A stretch of DNA of 48,909 nucleotides from Mycoemilia scoparia. Its lineage: Eukaryota > Kickxellomycota > Kickxellomycetes > Kickxellales > Kickxellaceae. Made by a program: the position numbers and the translations under genes. This document shows positions 10,061 to 19,234 of this stretch, in pieces. The stretch is taken from assembly GCA_027575805.1 (NCBI GenBank), contig JANBPU010000120.1:1-48909 (forward strand), written 5' to 3'. Positions within the stretch are counted from its first letter, which is position 1. Every line of letters begins with the position of its first letter. The notes below the pieces were generated by a model, which worked only from the letters and a program-made list of their open reading frames with translations, searched no databases and was not told the DNA's origin.

Positions 10061-11983
10061 CTACACATCAGAATAGCAGGGGAAACCAAGCAATGGGAGG
10101 AGGATGTCCAGATCCCTAGAGTCGACCTCGAGTCTACATTTTTTGGTTGTCCATTTGGGCAAAACATCATAGCTCATGACCATCCATAGCCAAACAGCAC
10201 CAGCTCTTCCCTCAAAAAGACTATAGGGCTGATCCGGCACTCCTAACATCGCAAGTTTTGTCAACGACTTCTCATACATGCATAGGCTAGAAAGACCCAA
10301 GGCAGTTCCAAGAATGGGTGTTACTTGAGACCTGGCCCCAGATCGGCCCATCGAGGCACCGGAAAACGATGGAGCCGTTGTCTTTCCAGCATTGCTCTCT
10401 GCATATCCCAGGATAGATTGGTAAAGCGCAGATATGATGAATGGAAACGCATTGCCGCTTAACCCATGGCAAAGTCCCACACCTTTTCGCAAAACCCCAT
10501 TCGCCTCTATGGTCTTGAGAGAGCGAATGGCTTCTTTTAGGCAGTATTTCTTGAGAGAAGGCGATTCTGTATAGTGGTAAATAGATAGAAAGCTCAGACA
10601 TATCCCCGGCGCGCCATGGCAGAAGTGGAAAAGATGGCATGATCTTGTAGACAGGTCTGGCGGATAATTGTAGTTGGGACTTCTGAGAGATCCCAAAAAG
10701 CGTGCTGTTGCCTCGATTTGTTGGCTGTATGCTTCACGTGCATAGCGAAATCTATTCAGGATGGTCAGTATACCTGCAATTCCATGGATGGCACCCACAT
10801 AAGCTGTTCCACCCCATTCCCACACCCACACATTCTCAGGAACTGGGAGGGGCTGCCTCAGAGCAGTTTTCTCGCCCTGAGAAACAATCCACTCAATCAT
10901 TTTGACAATAAGCGAAGGCTGGCTTTTTCGTCCGCTAGATTCTCCGGCATTGCTGGCGAGTTCGAATACCTCGCTATACCACTCCGATTTGCCAGAAAGC
11001 GGGGTTTGGATACAGCCGACATGTCTACGTAAGAATAGAACAGTGTATAGCCATCCAGCTGCCCCATAAAGGATTTCGGCCTGGGGCTTACCTTTACCAG
11101 AGGCTTCTTTCGGATCAAGTTCCGAGATGAAGTGACTGCCAATATCGCGGATAAACGACGAGTATACAAGGGCCATGTCATGATCGTTATGGATATGCTT
11201 GCAGGCCGCAGCAGCAAGAGCCCAGACGCCAACACTGGTGCCAAGAAAGCCAATGTCTTGACGGTAGTAGCTGGGTGGCAGATGCCATTGTGACAAAGAA
11301 CCACGGTGTGGAGAACGAGTCGTTACTACTGGTTCCGGGATAGATGTTGAGAGCAGCAGGTCTTCCAAGTACCAGACACACCAATACCCAACACTGGCAT
11401 CAACCCAGTGAATTTTGTGGGCATAGCAGCCCCGCTCTAGCCACTCTGACTGCCTCCGGGGAACCTTGGGGTCTAGTATGATACCAAAACGGCCATACCT
11501 TGGGCCTCTCACAACCATATCCGGCTTGCGCATGTGTATCTGTAGCAAAAGCAATGCTATTCCCCCGTATCCAGTGTAGATCGTGGTGTCCTTGCACATG
11601 AATGGAACACAGTTAGATGCCTCCTGCTTGGCACTTACCAAATCGCTCGGATGAATAATAGCGCGAGGCTGGAGTAGCCCATCTTCCTGCATGTTGTTAT
11701 ATGAGCACGGATACTGTTCAAGAATGGAGGGCAGCGCTTCTTCTATCTGGGCACTCATTTTGTTGCTCATATCTGGCACCAGCCTGCCGGATGTATAGGC
11801 TGACTCCAAAATGTGCTTGGCCATGCTGGGATTTAGTACTGAGGCAGCCATCGCCCTGCTCCCCATTGGTACGTTCCGGATATCGAGCTCCATGCTACTA
11901 GAGTACCCCAACCTTTGAAGCGCTGCTCTTTTGTGGTTGGAGGCGCTGGTAAGACAGCTCAAACGAATGGGTCTGTTGTACAA
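10061..11983 (-). CDS. LanC-like protein (lanthionine synthetase C-like)
   Basis: This single-exon gene encodes 640 aa. The repeated LanC-type Gly-rich helical hairpins are visible in order: YTGYGGIALLLLQIH, GFLGTSVGVWALAAAA, YGAAGWLYTVLFLRRH, GAIHGIAGILTIL, HFCHGAPGICLSFLSIYHY, GVGLCHGLSGNAFPFI and SLFEGRAGAVWLWMV. The three zinc ligands of the family are present: Cys455 in FCHG and Cys505-His506 in GLCHG. His400 in AIHG matches the conserved active-site histidine. Eukaryotic LANCL proteins bind glutathione and add thiols to dehydrated phospho-Ser/Thr sites in proteins; that function is inferred from the conserved residues. The protein is about 240 residues longer than human LANCL1, mostly through extra N-terminal sequence and loops. 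Base composition is more GC-rich than the flanks. It could alternatively act on small molecules or peptides. Confidence 0.82.
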   Translation of the reverse strand: MYNRPIRLSCLTSASNHKRAALQRLGYSSSMELDIRNVPMGSRAMAASVLNPSMAKHILESAYTSGRLVPDMSNKMSAQIEEALPSILEQYPCSYNNMQEDGLLQPRAIIHPSDLVSAKQEASNCVPFMCKDTTIYTGYGGIALLLLQIHMRKPDMVVRGPRYGRFGIILDPKVPRRQSEWLERGCYAHKIHWVDASVGYWCVWYLEDLLLSTSIPEPVVTTRSPHRGSLSQWHLPPSYYRQDIGFLGTSVGVWALAAAACKHIHNDHDMALVYSSFIRDIGSHFISELDPKEASGKGKPQAEILYGAAGWLYTVLFLRRHVGCIQTPLSGKSEWYSEVFELASNAGESSGRKSQPSLIVKMIEWIVSQGEKTALRQPLPVPENVWVWEWGGTAYVGAIHGIAGILTILNRFRYAREAYSQQIEATARFLGSLRSPNYNYPPDLSTRSCHLFHFCHGAPGICLSFLSIYHYTESPSLKKYCLKEAIRSLKTIEANGVLRKGVGLCHGLSGNAFPFIISALYQSILGYAESNAGKTTAPSFSGASMGRSGARSQVTPILGTALGLSSLCMYEKSLTKLAMLGVPDQPYSLFEGRAGAVWLWMVMSYDVLPKWTTKKCRLEVDSRDLDILLPLLGFPCYSDV

Positions 11984-12762
11984 AACAGCCTTGGCCTATG
12001 TGGGTGGTGCGTGGTATTATTTTCGAATCAAGCTCGTCTGTGCTATTGAAAAGGTATATAAATATGCGTAGGGCAGCGTGTGGGTGCGTTGAAGCAAAAA
12101 AAACGAAAGCAATCTGTAACCTAAAGTTGACCTTTCACTTTCCTATTTATTGCTGTGATGATGGCCATTCCTGAAGCCACACCTGACACAGACCTTTGGA
12201 AGCCGAACTGCAGTCATCATACAGGGCCTTTGTAGCGACTAGGCGCCAGTGTGACCTAAGATTGCGACAATTCGACGTGTATTGCAAATACCCACTTGGT
12301 GGCCTCGTTAAACGCTGATTCAAAGGTGTCGTCATTTTGTGCGCTATTTGTAGCCTAAATCTGGCATCACGCTATTAAGCACTGTGGTTAAGCTGATATG
12401 TCCACAAGGCTGTATAGTGGGCAGAAGTAGCATTCATGGTGTGGTGGGGTTCCAATGACCCGCCACACTATCCCCAGGCATACTTGGCTCCATCTGCGCC
12501 TTGGATTGGCTGGTGTCCCCCAAAAAAATCAATTGGGTCTCTTTTTAAAGTTTTTTGGATGATAGACCAATGACATTTTAGCTTTTCAAATCTTTTTTGA
12601 CATGCCTTCTTAAAATTACATATTAGAAGTGCTGCTTTCTTGTTAGAGCTCAAAGCATTTTTCTTTCATTAAGTTTTATATCGTGTGCATTTGTATACTA
12701 GACAGTGCACATTCGAACTCAATTGTTACTTTATTGCACCAGCCCATTTTTCACGACATACA
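11984..12762. promoter_or_regulatory. Divergent spacer between LanC-like gene and ARB1
   Basis: This holds both promoters. A compact reverse frame at 12147-12335 is listed separately as a possible small gene. The in-frame sequence 5' of the ARB1 start (12685-12762) lacks an ABCF-like composition and is treated as leader. Confidence 0.4.
12147..12335 (-). CDS. Possible small protein, 62 aa
   Basis: A reverse frame with a good start context (CACAAAATGACG) encodes 62 residues containing three Trp and three Cys: segments YTSNCRNLRSHW, LYDDCSSASKGLC and VWLQEWPSS. The Trp/Cys content and lack of low complexity look more like a real small (perhaps mitochondrial) protein than chance, but I recognise no family and the cysteine spacing is not twin CX9C. 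It lies in the spacer between two divergent genes, so it may equally be noise. Confidence 0.25.
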   Translation of the reverse strand: MTTPLNQRLTRPPSGYLQYTSNCRNLRSHWRLVATKALYDDCSSASKGLCQVWLQEWPSSQQ

Positions 12763-14547
12763 ATGCCAGTCTCTGCCTCAAAGCAAAAGCGACTTGCCGC
12801 AAAGGCTGCCAAAAAGAGCAAACCCTCCACCTCAGTTACCAAGAACGGTGCACTAAAGCCATCGGAGCTGGCCAAACAAATGAATGATTTGAAGCTGCAT
12901 GCCAGTCGTACAGCCACTGGTGTTCTCACGTCGCAGCCACAATCCCGCGATGTCCAAATAGACTCATACTCCCTATCATACCATGGCCGCGAATTGATTC
13001 AAAATGCCAGAGTGGAGCTGAACTTTGGTAACCGCTATGGACTTCTTGGTCTGAATGGCTCTGGAAAATCTACTTTCCTAAAGTCCATCGCTGAAGGAGA
13101 TATTGCCCTTCCAAAGCACATTGATACCTACATTCTAAACCAGGAAGCAGAACCCACAGACATGTCGGCCATAAAATATGTAGTCAAGCAAGCCCAGGAC
13201 GAGCTTGAACGCTTGGAATCAGAGGTAGAGGAATTGCTTGGAGATCCGGAAACTGCCGAGAGCCCAATCCTCGATGTTCTCTATGAGCGTATTGAGGAGA
13301 TGGATTCATCGACCTTTGAGCCTCGTGCAGCAAGTCTGCTGCATGGTTTGGGCTTCACAACCAAGATGATGAACAAGCCAACAAAAGACCTTTCTGGTGG
13401 ATGGAGAATGCGTGTGGCACTTGCCAAGGCGCTATTCATCCGCCCGACCCTACTTCTCCTTGACGAGCCTACTAACCACCTGGATCTTGAGGCCTGTGTG
13501 TGGCTTGAGGAGTACTTGAAGGGCTACAACCGCATTTTGGTCTTGGTCTCACACTCCCAAGATTTCCTGAACGGTGTCTGCACAAATATCATCCACCTTA
13601 CACACAAGCGTCAGCTCAAGTACTATAGTGGTAACTACGACACTTTTGTTCGCACTAAAGCTGAAATGGAAGTGAACCAGCAGAAGGCATACGAGAAGCA
13701 GCAAGCGGAAATTGAACACATCAAGAAGTTCATTGCTTCGGCTGGTACCTATGCTAACCTTGTGCGCCAGGCCAAATCCAAGCAAAAGATTATTGACAAG
13801 ATGGAGGCCGATGGGCTTATTGAGAAGGTGGAGCACCCACACCCCATTTCCTTCAAGTTCACATCTGTTAACCGTCTTCCTCCACCAGTTCTGTCTTTTG
13901 ACAATGTTTCATTCAGCTATGACGGAAACATCGATAATGCCTTGTACCGCGACGTCGACCTGGGTGTAGATATGGACTCCCGTGTGGCTTTGGTTGGACC
14001 AAACGGAACAGGAAAATCCACTTTGCTCAAGCTTATGATGGGAACCCTTGATGCCACTGAAGGCCGTGTGCAAGCGCACAACCAGCTCAAGATAGCAAAG
14101 TATTCTCAGCACTCTGCCGACCAGCTGGACCTTGAGAAGTCTTCTATTGACTATCTTCGTGACAAGTTTGGTCACATTTCCCAAGAGATTGATTACTGGC
14201 GCCGCTGGTTGGGACGCTTCGGTCTTACTGGCTCACACCAGACGTCCCTTATCTCTACCCTTTCTGATGGTCTGCGCTCTCGTCTCGTATTCTGTGAACT
14301 TGCCCTTGAGGGCCCACACATCATCTTGTTGGACGAACCTACCAATCACTTGGATATTGAGTCTATTGATGCTCTAGCCGAGGCTATCAATGAGTTTGAT
14401 GGCGGTATTGTGCTTGTTTCTCACGACTTCCGTCTGATTGAACAAATTGTCCAAGAAATCTGGCTTTGTGAAGACCGCACCATCCACAGATACGACGGGG
14501 ACATTAAGCAGTACAAGGAGGAGCTCCGAAAAAAGATCCAGAAATAA
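12763..14547 (+). CDS. ARB1: ABCF ATPase Arb1 (ABCF2-type)
   Basis: This encodes 594 aa from the ATG at 12763 (context ACAATGCC); an upstream in-frame ATG at 12685 would add 26 unrelated residues, and the MPVSASKQKR start matches Arb1/ABCF2 N-termini. There are two soluble ABC domains and no membrane segments. Domain 1 has Walker A GLNGSGKST, signature LSGGWRMRVALAKALF and Walker B LLLLDEPTNHLD. Domain 2 has GPNGTGKST, a variant signature LSDGLRSRLVF and IILLDEPTNHLD. A Lys/Glu-rich linker (EMEVNQQKAYEKQQAEIEH) connects them, as in the family. Known Arb1 shuttles between nucleus and cytoplasm and is needed for 40S and 60S maturation. The gene is single-exon and shows strong codon preference, as expected for high expression. 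Confidence 0.93.
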   Translation: MPVSASKQKRLAAKAAKKSKPSTSVTKNGALKPSELAKQMNDLKLHASRTATGVLTSQPQSRDVQIDSYSLSYHGRELIQNARVELNFGNRYGLLGLNGSGKSTFLKSIAEGDIALPKHIDTYILNQEAEPTDMSAIKYVVKQAQDELERLESEVEELLGDPETAESPILDVLYERIEEMDSSTFEPRAASLLHGLGFTTKMMNKPTKDLSGGWRMRVALAKALFIRPTLLLLDEPTNHLDLEACVWLEEYLKGYNRILVLVSHSQDFLNGVCTNIIHLTHKRQLKYYSGNYDTFVRTKAEMEVNQQKAYEKQQAEIEHIKKFIASAGTYANLVRQAKSKQKIIDKMEADGLIEKVEHPHPISFKFTSVNRLPPPVLSFDNVSFSYDGNIDNALYRDVDLGVDMDSRVALVGPNGTGKSTLLKLMMGTLDATEGRVQAHNQLKIAKYSQHSADQLDLEKSSIDYLRDKFGHISQEIDYWRRWLGRFGLTGSHQTSLISTLSDGLRSRLVFCELALEGPHIILLDEPTNHLDIESIDALAEAINEFDGGIVLVSHDFRLIEQIVQEIWLCEDRTIHRYDGDIKQYKEELRKKIQK

Positions 14548-15612
14548 GTGTACTATCTTGTCGTATTTAGTTTCCAGAATGTCTATTTATATCCATTTAA
14601 TTTGCGCCCTCCCTTCAAAGTTTGGCACTGATAAATGAGTGCCGTCAACATTCTTTTTTAGTTTGCAATACAGCGTCATATGAATAGCTAAAATCATATC
14701 CCATTTACGAAGTGTATATTCAGTGTTATGTAAATGTTGTCCCTCAAGGAGTATATGTTGCCAAAAAGGCCTAATCGATAGCAGCAATTTTGTTGGGCCA
14801 CAAGTATTAAACTTCGCCGCCATTTGCTGTAGAGTACTTGAAATAAAAAGGTGCATATCTGCTATCATATGGATCATAATTTTTGAAGGGAGACTTTTGG
14901 TGGTCAACGATTATAGGGGAAATCACAGCTAGATAGATGATCAGGGTCTATTATCAAATGGTCACCCTTCAAAAATAACTACCCATATTTCCATTTGTCG
15001 GGTCATATTGATTGTGCCACCTCAATACAAGATACATCTGAGTTGAAGCTCAAGCAATGTCAAGGTGGAACTGTTTTTAGCTATCTTTGCCACTGCTGGC
15101 GCCAATAGAAATTGGGAATAGTAGTTAGAAAAGTAGGCGCTTATAGACTGATTTTGACTCCACCAGGATCGATTGCGTGAGGCTGTCTTTGACGACATTT
15201 TATTTAGATTTTGAAAACACCCAATCAATATTCTGGGCTTAAAGAAATAACACCTAAACTCACATTTCAATCCCAGAAACAATGGATCTGCATTTTATGA
15301 TTGAATTTTTAGCGTATTGGCCAGGTTTTACCACTACAGCATGATATTATATAGCAAATGTGGTGTTCTTTGATTCGGATGCGAATATAGGCTAATTTAT
15401 GTCTTTTTGGCTTTAAGATATGATGTCATATATTGGGGCTTGCTGACCACAAATTGTCCTCTTTAGGATTTAGATTGATATCGTATATATATATATATGC
15501 CCCTGTCGTCGTTTGGTTCTTAATATAAATAATAAAGCTTTTTTCCATTTTCACAGACAAAAATTTCAATAACCTCTAATTTCATATTATTAAACAGATA
15601 TTATAAGAAGCA
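14548..15612. other. Intergenic spacer with a MITE and a TA-rich promoter tract
   Basis: This contains MITE copy 3 at 14870-14985 and, near the CAP gene, a TATATATATA tract at about 15482-15498 that may act as a TATA region. A reverse frame at 15022-15198 (58 aa, no family recognised) is too weak to call. Confidence 0.4.
14870..14985 (+). mobile_element. MITE copy 3
   Basis: This 116-bp element starts TGGATCATAATTTTTGAAGG and ends with the inverted counterpart CCTTCAAAAATAACTACCCA; TA flanks both ends. It shares the variant interior (GGTGGTCAACGATTATAGGG) with the outer element at 7074, so these two form a subfamily distinct from the TTTTGGGGACC type. Confidence 0.75.
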
Positions 15613-16464
15613 ATGTTCTTACATATCTGCCAAACTGGCAAGAGCCCTCGATTCCCAGGATGTAAATGTCTATTCGCTGGGGTGCTGGCGCTATTTGTAC
15701 TACTCAGCAATGTTCTTGGAAACGTATATGCTGTTGCCCATTCTGTCAAGAGCGATATAAAGCAATCGAAAAGACTGGTGGATGCCAGATTGCCTATCGG
15801 CATTAGAAGTAAGTGTAGTGTTGGTAAAAACCAAAATGATGATAGTGTTGATAGGCAACTTTTATGCTTGGTAAACGTCTGCCGAGCCAACTGTGGAAAA
15901 GATCCACTTTTGTTTAACGATTTTCTAAAAAAATCGGCAACAAACCACAACAACCTTATGGTAAAATTTGACAAGATGTCGCATCATCTTCCTGGTGAAC
16001 TTGGGTTGCTTGAGAGGGCAATGGCTGTAGGGTATCCAAAGGCACCCATAGGCGAGAATGTAGCAAAGGGATTCAATAATACCCAATCAGTTATGAAGGG
16101 CTGGATAGACTCAAAACCGCACTTTGATGGACTAAATGGCGATTATACCCATGTTGGGTTTGCAAGTCGGGATATGTTCTGGACCCAAAACTTTGGCAAG
16201 CTACCAGGCAATCACAATAAGGGCAAAGCCTACAAAGACAACTGTACACAGTTTCAAGACCAGGATGGCTTTGACATCTACGATATTGCGACCCAATGTG
16301 CCAACAAGTGTGGAGTCACATATGCCGTGGTCCCTCCAAATCAGCTCACCCTGCCCAAAAAGAATAATTACAATGCCAATCCGATAGCCACTACATCCAT
16401 CAGTAAGCAGGAGCACGTCCAAACCACTACTATCAAAACCATTACTATCACTATCACAGTTTAG
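15613..16464 (+). CDS. Secreted CAP/SCP/PR-1 family protein (1)
   Basis: This encodes 283 aa. A hydrophobic core at residues about 20-40 (FAGVLALFVLLSNVLG) is a likely signal peptide, preceded by a slightly long, Cys-containing N-region; a later start is not obvious. The CAP domain spans about 80-210: LLCLVNVCRANCG, FNDFLKKSATNHNNLM, GENVAKGF, VMKGWIDSKPHFDGL and DMFWTQNFG match the usual CAP motifs (helix 1, GENVA, W...H..., WTQNFG). CAP proteins are extracellular and bind sterols or act in adhesion and host or environment interaction; the role here is unknown. After the domain comes a Cys pair and a Thr/Ile-rich tail ending TTTIKTITITITV, similar in character to the tail of the other CAP protein in this window. 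Confidence 0.85.
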   Translation: MFLHICQTGKSPRFPGCKCLFAGVLALFVLLSNVLGNVYAVAHSVKSDIKQSKRLVDARLPIGIRSKCSVGKNQNDDSVDRQLLCLVNVCRANCGKDPLLFNDFLKKSATNHNNLMVKFDKMSHHLPGELGLLERAMAVGYPKAPIGENVAKGFNNTQSVMKGWIDSKPHFDGLNGDYTHVGFASRDMFWTQNFGKLPGNHNKGKAYKDNCTQFQDQDGFDIYDIATQCANKCGVTYAVVPPNQLTLPKKNNYNANPIATTSISKQEHVQTTTIKTITITITV

Positions 16465-17049
16465 ACTTTGAATGTGTTGGAATATTCATTTGCATGTCAA
16501 TTTTGTAAATAGCATTATATTTTTGAAAATAAATTGGTAAATAAATTCAGGACACTTAAGTTGGTGATTAGGATAAGAGCATCTTTGGCACAAACTGTCC
16601 ATTTCTATATGTATATGGATCCAAAGCGTTTCAATTATTTATTTTTATACCAAAAAAATTGCCATAAAGGTGGGTTTGGCCATCTCTAGCCTGACCACTT
16701 TGTTTTCTAATAAACTTCAAAATAAATGTGGGGCTTTTGATTCCTGGATGGCATTGGGGAGGAGTAGTATATCAAAATAAGCTGAATCGAGCAAAGAGCG
16801 CTTTGGGGTATTCCGAATCAAATTAGATTTGGCGCTTTCTTTGTGTCTGTGAATACAATGGGGATGGTGTTTGGTGCTAAGCAGCAAAAGGTTATGAGCA
16901 TCGCAGCAGCCTTTTTCCTTGGTTTCGTTTCTTATACTCATACTATTGCCTGCGCTGCTTCCATATTGGCTAAATAACAGCACAGGTATATTGGTTAGAA
17001 CGGGGCCCTAGATTTTCGCAACATTTGAAGAAAGCATTTTACAGATAAA
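16465..17049. other. Intergenic spacer upstream of TFIIE-alpha
   Basis: No gene is called. A reverse frame at 16717-16983 (88 aa) has no recognisable motif and would start only 67 bp from the TFIIE-alpha start; it is probably chance. The 3' end of the CAP transcript and the TFIIE promoter must lie here. Confidence 0.35.
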
Positions 17050-18809
17050 ATGCCATTTCAGGGAGAGGCGATAATTCACGAACTGGTGTCCACTGTTGCA
17101 AGGAGTTTCTATATTGACCAGGAGATACTGGTGCTTGACTTTCTAAAGTACAAGCAGAGGCAAGTGTCACACTCTCAACACCATCCTTGAATTGAAAATA
17201 TAATTTCGAATGGGCTAGCCAACATAAAACCTGCGGTATGGGTGTATATTTGTTAGGGCCAGAGACGATGAACTTGCAAGGTATATGTGCATCCAAACAA
17301 GAGAAGTCCATCAGATTTGTGGGCGTCTTAGAGCAGATAAGCTTTTGAGAAGGCAAGTTTGAATTGGTTGCAAGCCATATGCATAGCTATCATGTAATAG
17401 TGGGGTCTCTTTATAATATGGAATGAATGGCATACTGCATATTAGTGAAAAGCGCTCTGACCTTCGAAAACAGGATCAGACAAAGGTCCCAAGAACATAC
17501 TATCATCTGGATTTTAAACTGTTTGTCGACGTTGTCAAGTGGAAAGTATGGAAACTCCAGAAAATTGTACAGGAGCGAGTCAATGAGGTAAAATAATACT
17601 ATGAGGATACATATATGCTTGGGAATTTGCTGGGCGGTGTAATTGATTTCCAGTTTTATACCCAAATAGAAACCAACTCACAAAGAATATCTGTGTAGTA
17701 ACGATTCCTGCGATGCCTCATATTCAACTATGGAAGCGCTTCCGCTAATTGACTACATGGGGATCTTTAGGTGTGAAGTGTGTTCTTCAGAACTTATAGA
17801 CAACAAAAAGGCTCTAGAAAGCCTTGCCTCGGAAAGCCTTATGGCCACGATGTCCAAGCAGTGCAGGAAGATCATTGACCTTCTCAAAGAAACAGACAAA
17901 ATTATTCTTCCACTGCCTATACCTCTCGAAAAAGTCCCTCCGCCAGACTATGAGGGCGACGACTTTGCGGGCTTTAACTTGAAATCAGGAAAACAAGCTA
18001 ACGGAAAGGACATATCAATAGCTGGCGACTCTGGAGTTCGCACAGGACAGATCGTTGTTGAGTTTGGGCCAGATCTCAGCTCAAAAGAAGCAGCCAAGCT
18101 TCGAGAGCAAGAGGTAGACCAAAAGCGGAAACAGAATGCGCTTCCGCCATGGCATATATGGTCCACGGTCTCATATACACAGATGGTCCCGGACGAAAAG
18201 ATTGTGCCTGCTGCCAGAATAGAGCATGAAAAGCGGATTTCCCACTTACGAAAGTCACACACTCACAGCGGAATGGACGAACGAAGCAAAACCCAGAATG
18301 GTTCTACAGCATCATCCACTGCCCTAGGTTCAAGATCGCACTCTGCTCCTCAGCCCTTTTTTGATAAGCAAGATGACGAGAGCGATGATGAGCAGCGCGA
18401 GCAATACTTTAGTGATTACTATAACATTTATGCCAGAAAGGTGGGAATAGAGCTCAAGCCAGATGCCAAGGGCCGGTTCTTCTCTATATTGGCTCAGTTT
18501 AAAGCCTGCGAAAAACTTGAAAGAGAGGCACTAGAAATAGAAAGGGAATACCAGTCAAAACATCATCCCGAAAAATCATCAGTAGTAAAGCTTGATTCTA
18601 ACTTTATCCCCAAGAGCTCAGATGCCGCCGAGAGGCTCAGGCGGGCACGAAACAGGCGCAAAAGACTTTTCGACTTTCTAGAGCCAGGTGCCAGCAATGA
18701 ATCCACATCCCAGCCTGCTAAAAGAACACAGCTAGAGAATGGGCATAGTGGCGGCGAGAGAAAGTCGACAAATAAACAAGCAAATACATCACAGACCCTG
18801 AAAGTATAG
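17050..18809 (+). CDS. TFA1: Transcription initiation factor TFIIE alpha subunit
   Basis: Four exons, 17050-17159, 17257-17352, 17446-17587 and 17670-18809, encode 495 aa. The N-terminal winged helix reads AIIHELVSTVARSFYIDQEI, then ARDDELARYMCIQTREVHQI, CGRLRADKLLR and VPRTYYHLDFKLFVDVVKWK, the known TFIIE-alpha pattern. A zinc ribbon follows (C125-x4-C130 ... C151-x2-C154, with FRCEVC); the first pair is CX4C rather than the usual CX2C. The C-terminal half is charged, with an acidic DEQREQYFSDYYNIYARKVG element and a basic tail. TFIIE recruits and regulates TFIIH in the Pol II pre-initiation complex. Introns 1 and 2 (97 and 93 nt) both need the donor AG|GCAAGT; a GT donor next to either site gives the wrong phase or a stop. 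Intron 3 is GTAAAA...ATAG (82 nt). Confidence 0.87.
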
Positions 18810-19234
18810 GTCGCAGCCTTGATCTTTTTGTGGCCACCAACCAAACAGTTGCATAGCTCATTACAATAATATTGAAATATGGGTGATAATTTTTGAGGGG
18901 TGAAAGTTTACTAGTAAAACTGGACATCCATTTGGCTGTGATTTCCCCTATAATCATTGGTAACCAAAATTCACCCTTCAAAAATTATTGCCCATATACC
19001 CCATTTTCTATACATGCTGGACAAGACGGGTTCTATAGATAATACTGGTTGTTCTACATCGTAGTGACCAGACCCATATAAAACCAATTTTTACTTTCTA
19101 TAAGCGAAATCTCATCACATACTCGTTCATTTCATTTGTTAATAGTAAAAAATGTATAAATCTCTATTGTTTGCACCATGCTATCATGGCGGTCTCATCA
19201 CACAAAAAACACATTTGCAGCAAACCAAAATTAT
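18810..19234. other. Convergent spacer between TFIIE-alpha and CTU2
   Basis: This is the 3' flank of two convergent genes, containing MITE copy 4 just 70 bp after the TFIIE stop codon. A short forward frame at 19171-19389 mostly overlaps the CTU2 3' end and is not supported. Confidence 0.4.
18880..18994 (-). mobile_element. MITE copy 4
   Basis: This 115-bp element lies in reverse orientation, with ends TGGGTGATAATTTTTGAGGG and CCTTCAAAAATTATTGCCCA flanked by TA. Its interior carries the reverse complement of the family body (CTGGACATCCATTTGGCTG). It lies in the 3' flank of TFIIE-alpha and could be transcribed as a hairpin. Confidence 0.8.

Noticed and set aside
16717..16983. 88-aa reverse gene divergent from TFIIE-alpha
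   Set aside because: It has no motif, would leave under 70 bp for two promoters, and has uneven composition.
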